From Chloroflexota bacterium (GTDB lineage: Bacteria > Chloroflexota > Limnocylindria > P2-11E): a stretch of 6,636 nt of DNA. The stretch is taken from contig JANXXG010000084.1 of assembly GCA_025350745.1 (NCBI GenBank), positions 1 through 6,636 on the forward strand, written 5' to 3'. Position numbers and translations under genes: made by a program. Positions 1 through 3,912 of this stretch are shown one piece after another (within the stretch, counting starts at the first letter, position 1; every line of letters begins with the position of its first letter). The notes under the pieces are model-generated. The model did no database searches. It was not told where the DNA came from and saw only the letters and a list, made by a program, of their open reading frames with translations.

Positions 1-2
1 GT

Positions 3-734
3 CAGCTGCATGAGACGCTCGAGTACTTCGGTATCTCGCAAGATGAGCTATCCGTTGGTGACTACGAGGTTGGGATTTCAATCCCGCGTGAGGCTGTACA
101 CAACACGCTCCCTCAGCTGGGACAGGAGTTCGTCAAGCTTCAAAGGATGCTCGCGCCGTTCGAGGAACTGGCAGGGGAAGGCGTCGCAGAATTCGAGGTT
201 CGATCGATCGCATCGTCCGAGTTCTGCGTCTATCTCGCAGCGGCTCCGGGCGCGACGTACCTCATCGCCAAGGCCATCACCCAGGTCGAAGAAGCACTGG
301 TCAAGTGGTACGAGGTCAAACGGATACGCATGGAGCTGGCTGAAAACCTCCCCGGCTTCTCTCTGGAGGATATCGACGAGCACGTCAGCAACCTCGTAGA
401 CCAGCGGATCGACGAGCTGGCCCTGGAGCTGTTGGAGGAGTCGGCAATCGATCCGACCGACGGTCGGAGAAACGAACTTGAGACCGCGGTGAAGTGGTCT
501 CTCCGGAGGCTCGCGGAACGCCTCGATTCAGGCTACTCCCTTGACATCAGGACTCCTGAACCGCCACAGGAGCCCGAGGGCGATGAGGTCGCGGAGCCGG
601 AGCGCGCACAAGTGATACGGGAGCTGGCTGCGACGGTGAAGCGTCTCGAGGCGCCAGGCTCCCGCATGCTCCGACTACCAGGGTCTCAGGAAGGTGGCGA
701 GACGGCCGGAGAGGATTCCACTGAGGAGGGATGA
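3..734 (+). CDS. Hypothetical protein, C-terminal 243 residues (5' end outside window)
   Basis: The frame is open from the first complete codon at base 3 to the TGA at 732-734, so the start lies upstream. The Met at 147 (residue 49 of the visible part) has no convincing Shine-Dalgarno, and the sequence before it (LEYFGISQDELSVGDYEVGI) reads as normal protein. I do not recognise the family. Visible residues 1-50 look like a mixed alpha/beta start. Residues 65-140 hold a short hydrophobic stretch (EFCVYLAAAPGATYLIAKAI) followed by charged helices (EEALVKWYEVKRIRMEL). Residues 140-185 are acidic and helical. The last 55 or so are Pro/Glu/Gly-rich and probably disordered. There is no signal peptide in the visible part and no clear membrane span. 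It ends about 120 bases before the first tRNA-half repeat, so it may be the neighbour of, or the cargo before, that repeat. The coding call is fairly firm; the function is unknown. Confidence 0.75.
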   Translation, partial: QLHETLEYFGISQDELSVGDYEVGISIPREAVHNTLPQLGQEFVKLQRMLAPFEELAGEGVAEFEVRSIASSEFCVYLAAAPGATYLIAKAITQVEEALVKWYEVKRIRMELAENLPGFSLEDIDEHVSNLVDQRIDELALELLEESAIDPTDGRRNELETAVKWSLRRLAERLDSGYSLDIRTPEPPQEPEGDEVAEPERAQVIRELAATVKRLEAPGSRMLRLPGSQEGGETAGEDSTEEG

Positions 735-853
735 CTCGACCAAGCAGCCCGACCGCACCTCCGCGTCTACCCGATAGCTTGCAGTGCCACCTCGCCTCGT
801 GCAGCCCGGGAGTCGCGATACGTCGAGGTTCCGGATGGCCCCGCCGCCGATCC

Positions 854-1004
854 TGCATCACATCTGCATCACGACCCGGTTCCACCCCAAGGTACCGAGA
901 GGGACCCACAGGGACACCGTTCTCGCTGCTCAGGCCTCTGACCAGCGCGTTCGGTTCGCCCTTACAAGGCGAAGGTCGGGGGTTCGAGACCCTCAGCGCC
1001 CACG
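854..1004 (+). repeat. 151-bp direct repeat, copy A, ending in a tRNA-Val 3' half
   Basis: This stretch matches 2786-2936 base for base with no gaps and 4 mismatches (at 913, 917, 934 and 947), 1932 bp apart in the same orientation. Identity begins at TGCATCACATC and stops right after the tRNA-like acceptor end (GCGCCCACG); flanks on both sides differ. The first 100 bases are not tRNA-like and carry TGCATCAC twice, 11 bp apart (854-861, 865-872). The last 48 or so fold as a tRNA 3' half. No credible protein is encoded; open frames through it are by-products. The bases before it (735-853) hold no gene or convincing regulatory site. Interpretation: an attachment-site relic or a dispersed tRNA-derived repeat. 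Confidence 0.9.
955..1002 (+). pseudogene. Orphan 3' half of tRNA-Val(TAC), copy A
   Basis: TTCGCC (955-960) pairs with GGCGAA (968-973) around the 7-base loop CTTACAA, placing TAC (963-965) at anticodon positions 34-36. A 5-base variable loop AGGTC (973-977, counting a 5-bp anticodon stem) follows. Next comes a T arm, GGGGG/CCCTC with one G-T pair, around the loop TTCGAGA. AGCGCCC (995-1001) is the 3' acceptor strand and A1002 the discriminator. The matching 5' acceptor strand GGGCGCT and a D arm are absent upstream, so it cannot make a normal tRNA. Valine identity rests on the anticodon. A tRNA 3' half cut off like this is the usual footprint of integrase recombination within a tRNA gene. 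Confidence 0.8.
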
Positions 1005-1056
1005 CAGGGGGGTTGACGACGATGCTGGAGGCCGCCCGGCCCGTTGGTCCCTGCCA

Positions 1057-1140
1057 CGTCGGATCCTCGGGTGACTTCGGTGAGGACGACGCTCCCTGAA
1101 CGCCGAGCTGAAGGCGTTCCCGACCGCTGGGCACTTCTAA
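1057..1140 (+). pseudogene. Broken C-terminal tail of an adenylate cyclase
   Basis: Bases 1098-1130 align with the 3' end of the full gene downstream: GAGCTGAAG, then (one base lost) CCCGACCGCTGG, the codons for ELKG-VPDRW. Read in pieces, the translation gives GSSGDFGEDDAP, a stop, then ERRAEGVPDRW, against GSGLSFEDVGERELKGVPDRW in the intact gene. One inserted and one deleted base, together with a TGA, break the frame, and the homology stops at about 1140. It is too short to be functional. It lies just after repeat copy A and just before the 87-residue ORF, and its end runs into that ORF's Shine-Dalgarno. It is the most decayed of three related pieces in this island. The downstream 35 bases are convincing; the 5' limit is approximate. 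Confidence 0.6.
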
Positions 1141-1141
1141 T

Positions 1142-1148
1142 AAGGTGA
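1142..1148 (+). promoter_or_regulatory. Shine-Dalgarno AAGGTGA of the 87-residue ORF
   Basis: AAGGTGA lies 9 bases before the ATG at 1158. It is the only good ribosome-binding sequence before the two adjacent genes, since none precedes the GTG at 1422. It may therefore serve both by translational coupling. Confidence 0.6.
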
Positions 1149-1157
1149 TACGCACCT

Positions 1158-1421
1158 ATGCCTGAGACTCCGGAGACCCGCTGCGCGACGACCGCCGATG
1201 GTGCGCACATCGCCTACCAGGTGCTCGCCAGCGGCTCGGTCGACTTCGTGTCCGCACGCGGTGTGCGAGGCGCCGAAGCGATCGCGGCTGGGGTGCGACC
1301 GCTGGGCATCGAGATCAGCGCGGGGCTGCACACGGGAGAGGTCGCGAACGAAGACGCCGCCGGTGAGCACGAGCTGAAGGGTGTCCCCGACCGATGGCGT
1401 CTCTACCGGGCCGTGAGCTGA
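1158..1421 (+). CDS. 87-residue internally deleted hydrolase-cyclase relative
   Basis: Residues 1-31 match the start of the full protein (RxxTxDGxHIAYQV, then a G-x-x-D-hydrophobic-V strand). Residues 33-62 match the cyclase region ending in LGIEISAGLHTGEV. Residues 69-85 match its last segment GEHELKGVPDRWRLYRA. About 320 residues (most of the hydrolase and the catalytic front of the cyclase) are therefore lost at a junction near base 1251. About 45 more are lost near 1345-1365, including the segment with the conserved Arg. Both joins keep the frame, and the ATG, Shine-Dalgarno and stop are intact. Neither metal Asp remains, so it cannot be a cyclase. It may be a decaying pseudogene that happens to stay open, or it may work as a translated leader: its TGA directly abuts the GTG of the full gene. 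Translation is likely, but a protein function is doubtful. Confidence 0.6.
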   Translation: MPETPETRCATTADGAHIAYQVLASGSVDFVSARGVRGAEAIAAGVRPLGIEISAGLHTGEVANEDAAGEHELKGVPDRWRLYRAVS

Positions 1422-2774
1422 GTGCAGATCCCCGCGACGCGCTACGCCCGGACCGTCGACGGTGTGCACATCGCCTACCAAGTCGTGGGCGACGGACCGA
1501 TCGATCTCGTCCTGGTCGCATCGGGCTTGGGCCTCGGTCAGATCTGGCGCGCCCTGCGAGCTGGTTCGTTCTTGGAGCGGCTCGCCTCGTTCAGCCGACT
1601 GATCCTCCTCGACAGGCGAGGAACGGGCCTTTCGGACCACATCCTCGACCGGGAGCAGCAGCTCACGCTGGAGGGCCGCATGGAAGATGTTCGAGCGGTC
1701 ATGGACGCCGCGGGGTCGCCTCGGGCCGCTCTCCTTGGGCTAGACCCCTCCGGTGGAGCTGTGGCTATCATGTTTGCCGCTACCTTGCCGGAACGCACGG
1801 CCGCGCTCATCGTCTACGGCGCAGCTGCGCGCGAGGTCCGGGCGCCCGATTACCCCATCGGCCCCACGCTCGCCGAGTTCGACGCCGGAGTCGCAGACAT
1901 CGAGCGTGGCTGGGGTAGCGAGGAACTCGCTCAGCGCTGGGTCGCGTCGCTTCACCCGGCGGTGCGAGACGACCCGCGCGAGATCGAGGACTTCGTCGCG
2001 TGGATGCTCTCCGTCGGCGGCCCCGGCGATTCCGCTAGAGGGTTCCGCGTGGACCGGGATACCGACATCCGGGATCTGCTGCCGTCCGTTCGCGTGCCCA
2101 CGCTCGTTATCCATCGCCGCGACGACGTCTTTGCCGACATCGAACACGGCCGGTACCTGGCGGCCCACATCCCGGGCGCCGATCTCACGGAACTCCCTGG
2201 GGACGTGCATATGTGGGACGTGGGGGACGACATGCCGGGGGAGGTCGAGCGCTTCCTTTCGACGATCCAGCAGGAGGAGACGGATCTCGACCGCTACCTC
2301 GCGACGGTGCTGTTCACGGATATCGTCGACTCAACCACGCTCGCAGCCAGCGGCGGCGATCGCGCCTGGCGCTCTCTTGTGGAGCAGCATCACCACACCG
2401 TCAGAGGTGCGCTCGCGAGGCACCGAGGCACCGAGATGGATACGGCGGGCGACGGGTTCTTCGCGACCTTCGACGGTCCCGCTCGCGCGGTTCGCTGCGC
2501 TCTAGCCGCGATCGAGAGTCTCCGCGACCTCCCACTCGAGATCCGCGCCGGTATCCACACCGGTGAGGTGCAAACCATCGATGGCAAGGCCGGCGGCATC
2601 GCGGTGACACTCGGGGCACGCATCGCGGGCGTGGCGGGGCCTTCCCAGGTCATCGTCTCAAGCACCGTCAAGGACCTCGTAGCGGGCTCAGGTCTCTCAT
2701 TCGAGGACGTTGGCGAGCGCGAGCTGAAGGGTGTGCCCGACCGCTGGCGCCTGTATCGGGCGACCGCCGAATGA
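1422..2774 (+). CDS. Alpha/beta-hydrolase to class III adenylate/guanylate cyclase fusion
   Basis: This 450-residue protein has two domains, as in Rv1900c of M. tuberculosis. Residues 1-280 are an alpha/beta hydrolase: HIAYQVVGDGPIDLVLV first strand, DRRGTGLSD (64-72), nucleophile region LLGLDPSGG (104-112), likely acid Asp234/235 in HRRDD, and His263 in GDVHMW. Residues 291-448 are a class III cyclase: LFTDIVDST with metal Asp300, DTAGDGF with metal Asp344, IRAGIHTGEV, VTLGARI with Arg400, and the ELKGVPDRWRLYRA end. Expected product is cAMP (possibly cGMP) from a cytosolic dimer; no membrane span or signal peptide is visible. The GTG start fits the family N terminus (RYARTVDGVHIAYQV) and directly follows the previous stop, with no Shine-Dalgarno of its own. 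Oddities: Asp-Pro replaces the usual nucleophile Ser, and base-recognition positions are non-canonical (Asp340, Lys389, Thr396). The domain call is very secure. Catalysis by the hydrolase half is doubtful. Confidence 0.95.
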   Translation: MQIPATRYARTVDGVHIAYQVVGDGPIDLVLVASGLGLGQIWRALRAGSFLERLASFSRLILLDRRGTGLSDHILDREQQLTLEGRMEDVRAVMDAAGSPRAALLGLDPSGGAVAIMFAATLPERTAALIVYGAAAREVRAPDYPIGPTLAEFDAGVADIERGWGSEELAQRWVASLHPAVRDDPREIEDFVAWMLSVGGPGDSARGFRVDRDTDIRDLLPSVRVPTLVIHRRDDVFADIEHGRYLAAHIPGADLTELPGDVHMWDVGDDMPGEVERFLSTIQQEETDLDRYLATVLFTDIVDSTTLAASGGDRAWRSLVEQHHHTVRGALARHRGTEMDTAGDGFFATFDGPARAVRCALAAIESLRDLPLEIRAGIHTGEVQTIDGKAGGIAVTLGARIAGVAGPSQVIVSSTVKDLVAGSGLSFEDVGERELKGVPDRWRLYRATAE

Positions 2775-2785
2775 TGCGGTGTCCG

Positions 2786-2936
2786 TGCATCACATCTGCA
2801 TCACGACCCGGTTCCACCCCAAGGTACCGAGAGGGACCCACAGGCACATCGTTCTCGCTGCTCAGCCCTCTGACCAGCACGTTCGGTTCGCCCTTACAAG
2901 GCGAAGGTCGGGGGTTCGAGACCCTCAGCGCCCACG
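2786..2936 (+). repeat. 151-bp direct repeat, copy B, ending in a tRNA-Val 3' half
   Basis: This is the second copy of the repeat at 854-1004, with the same orientation and length. It starts 11 bases after the stop of the hydrolase-cyclase gene, so the cyclase island is bracketed by the two copies. The 11-bp-spaced TGCATCAC pair is kept (2786-2793, 2797-2804). The four differences from copy A all fall in the non-tRNA part, while the tRNA-like 3' half is identical. That is compatible with selection on, or recent copying of, the tRNA portion. Confidence 0.9.
2887..2934 (+). pseudogene. Orphan 3' half of tRNA-Val(TAC), copy B
   Basis: It has the same fold as copy A: anticodon arm with TAC at 2895-2897, 5-base variable loop, T arm with TTCGAGA loop, acceptor strand AGCGCCC and discriminator A2934. 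There is no 5' half, hence no functional tRNA. Sequence identity with copy A ends two bases after the discriminator. Confidence 0.8.
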
Positions 2937-2943
2937 GGGAAGG

Positions 2944-2957
2944 CCCCCGATCGGGGG
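2944..2957. repeat. 14-bp perfect palindrome CCCCCGATCGGGGG
   Basis: This self-complementary site lies ten bases after the end of repeat copy B and about 80 bases before the cupin start codon. It could be an operator, or chance in GC-rich DNA. It is not followed by a T-run, so it is not an intrinsic terminator on either strand. Confidence 0.4.
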
Positions 2958-3001
2958 GCATCGTTGCGATCATCGGACGCTTTGGCGACGTTAGCCTTAG
3001 C

Positions 3002-3034
3002 ACCCGGCGAACGTCCGGGTCACTGAAGGGGGAG
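3002..3034 (+). promoter_or_regulatory. Leader hairpin and strong Shine-Dalgarno of the cupin gene
   Basis: ACCCGG (3002-3007) and CCGGGT (3015-3020) form a perfect 6-bp stem around a 7-base loop. The purine run AAGGGGGAG (3026-3034) follows and ends 3 bases before ATG 3038. The ribosome-binding run fixes the start codon and rules out upstream in-frame starts that would read through the tRNA-like repeat. The hairpin leaves the purine run free; whether it regulates anything is unknown. I could not place a convincing -35/-10 pair between 2937 and 3000. Confidence 0.5.
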
Positions 3035-3037
3035 CAG

Positions 3038-3382
3038 ATGCACGTCATCGACTTCATGTCCCAAAGCTGGATAACGGAGGGGATAGGCGCTGTCTCAGGC
3101 GCCGCCGCAGCGTCCGTCGCGTTCGGTGCTGGGGAGGCGCACGTTCGTCTGCTCCGACTCGACCCCGGAGGCGAAGTCGCGCCACACGAGACGGGTTTCG
3201 GTCAGCTGTTCGCGCCGATCGCCGGCGAGGGTTGGGTCAGCCAGGGAGCAGATCGCGCTCTTGTAAGCGTAGGCCAGGCGGCGTACTTGCCTCGCGGCGT
3301 CATCCACGCAAAGGGCAGCGACGCTGGGCTGATCGCGCTGGTCATCCAAGTGAAGGACCTAGACCTCGGCGGAGAGGTCTAG
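3038..3382 (+). CDS. Small single-domain cupin protein
   Basis: This is a 114-residue cytosolic protein with a cupin barrel core. Residues 36-52 (VRLLRLDPGGEVAPHET) form the first cupin motif and G53-V67 (GFGQLFAPIAGEGWV) the usual turn with conserved Gln56. G79-H90 (GQAAYLPRGVIH) gives the second motif, followed by a GLIALVIQV strand. His50 and His90 are candidate metal ligands. The canonical HxH is reduced to H-E-T, so metal binding may be weaker or may use Gln56. The length suits small cupins that otherwise consist of this fold alone. The reaction and substrate cannot be told from sequence. The start is set by the purine run just before 3038. It stands alone between repeat copy B and a convergent small gene. 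Confidence 0.85.
   Translation: MHVIDFMSQSWITEGIGAVSGAAAASVAFGAGEAHVRLLRLDPGGEVAPHETGFGQLFAPIAGEGWVSQGADRALVSVGQAAYLPRGVIHAKGSDAGLIALVIQVKDLDLGGEV
3361..3380 (+). terminator. Possible terminator hairpin at the end of the cupin gene
   Basis: AGACCTC (3361-3367) pairs perfectly with GAGGTCT (3374-3380) around a 6-base loop, overlapping the last codons and the stop. A second weak stem, AGCTC/GAGCT (3381-3385, 3396-3400), follows. There is no T-run, so an intrinsic terminator is only possible. The position, between convergent genes ending at 3382 and 3425, is where one would be expected. Confidence 0.35.
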
Positions 3383-3424
3383 CTCTACTACGTGCGAGCT
3401 GAGAGTGCCGCCGTGCCTCCCCCT

Positions 3425-3592
3425 TTATCCTTGATTCCAGAGCGTCAAGTCCGAGCAGGGCTGCGGGTGGAAGTACACGCGTAGGCCGACATCGCGCACC
3501 TCGATGGCTTCCTCACCTGGACCAATCGTTCCACCGCACGCCCCGCAGTGCAGTACATCGTTGAGGAAGAACCGCCGCGCATCGGTCTGCAT
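3425..3592 (-). CDS. 55-residue CxxC/HxxxC probable zinc-binding protein
   Basis: On the minus strand an ATG at 3592 follows a textbook AGGAGGT with 4 bases between, and the frame runs 55 codons to TAA at 3425. The protein has Cys16-x2-Cys19 in LHCGACGGTIGPGEEAIEV, then His42-x3-Cys46 in VYFHPQPCSDL. The spacing and the Gly/Pro/Glu-rich turn followed by a beta strand resemble half of a LIM-type or treble-clef zinc site, so one bound Zn(II) is expected. There is no signal peptide or membrane span. I do not recognise a named family and assign no function; a DNA-, RNA- or protein-binding role would be a guess. It runs convergent to the cupin gene and divergent from the dehydrogenase remnant. The perfect Shine-Dalgarno and ligand pattern make it a real gene despite its size. 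Confidence 0.75.
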   Translation of the reverse strand: MQTDARRFFLNDVLHCGACGGTIGPGEEAIEVRDVGLRVYFHPQPCSDLTLWNQG

Positions 3593-3596
3593 GCTG

Positions 3597-3622
3597 ACCT
3601 CCTAGGCCCTGAGTTGGCCTAG
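3597..3622 (-). promoter_or_regulatory. Hairpin joined to the Shine-Dalgarno of the 55-residue gene
   Basis: CTAGGCC (3602-3608) and GGCCTAG (3616-3622) form a perfect 7-bp stem with a 7-base loop. On the minus-strand transcript the Shine-Dalgarno AGGAGGT (3603-3597) overlaps the last two bases of the stem. The stem would lie just 5' of, and partly within, the ribosome site. As DNA it is also a dyad that could be an operator. Confidence 0.5.
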
Positions 3623-3689
3623 CACTACCCCGACCGAGCCGGTTCCAATCATCGTGGGACGAGAACGGAGGGCGGCCGCCCGTCGATGA

Positions 3690-3827
3690 CTCGCCGAAGA
3701 GATGGCAGCGTGCTGTCTCTTCCTGGCTTCGGACGCGTCTTCGATCGTGACCGGTACGGCGCTCGTTGCCGACGGGGGCGGCCTGGCGGTCGACCTCCCG
3801 AGCATTCCGTTGGTCGACCTCCCTTGA
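3690..3827 (+). pseudogene. C-terminal remnant of a short-chain dehydrogenase/reductase
   Basis: In this frame the translation contains LAEEMAACCLFLASDASSIV, then TGTALVADGG, and ends with VDLP-TGA. The pattern E-E-M/I-A...LFLASD-x-SS-x-V/I-TG-x-x-x-x-x-DGG is the hallmark C-terminal end of classical SDR enzymes (NAD(P)-dependent, Rossmann fold). Only about the last 45 residues remain. A TGA at 3687-3689 closes the frame, and the G-R-P-P-V-D-D-S-P reading just upstream in another frame suggests a frameshift rather than a clean cut. The cofactor motif and the YxxxK active site are gone. The twice-occurring GGTCGACCTCCC (3788-3799, 3812-3823) belongs to the coding tail, where VDLP occurs twice. 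The surrounding gene-free stretch 3593-3912 contains nothing else I can support. Confidence 0.75.
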
Positions 3828-3912
3828 GCTCGGTCCTTGCCGGCTGGGGACCGCCGAAGGTCCCGTTCCGGCGCCAAGCCTATCGGCCACCCGCGTGGGA
3901 TAGTCCTCGGTC

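Noticed and set aside
854..1004. A complete tRNA-Val in the repeat
   Set aside because: The 5' acceptor strand GGGCGCT and a D arm are not found upstream of the anticodon arm, and the GCTG...CAGC stem there has the wrong loop and spacing.
1013..1018. TTGACG as a -35 box for the cyclase genes
   Set aside because: No -10-like hexamer lies 15-19 bases downstream; the expected place is pure GC.
854..2936. CRISPR array
   Set aside because: Only two long repeats 1.9 kb apart with genes between; no short regular repeat-spacer pattern anywhere.
2771..3037. Upstream extension of the cupin frame through repeat copy B
   Set aside because: It would translate a tRNA-like non-coding repeat. The strong purine run at 3026-3034 places the start at 3038.
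3641..3646. GGAACC on the minus strand as an ECF-sigma -35 for the 55-residue gene
   Set aside because: No matching -10 at the proper distance; a chance hexamer is likely.
3696..3722. GAAGAGA/TCTCTTC hairpin as a terminator
   Set aside because: It lies within the dehydrogenase coding remnant and has no T-run on either side; probably incidental.
3788..3823. Direct repeat GGTCGACCTCCC x2 as an operator
   Set aside because: Both copies are explained as codons for a repeated VDLP in the dehydrogenase remnant.
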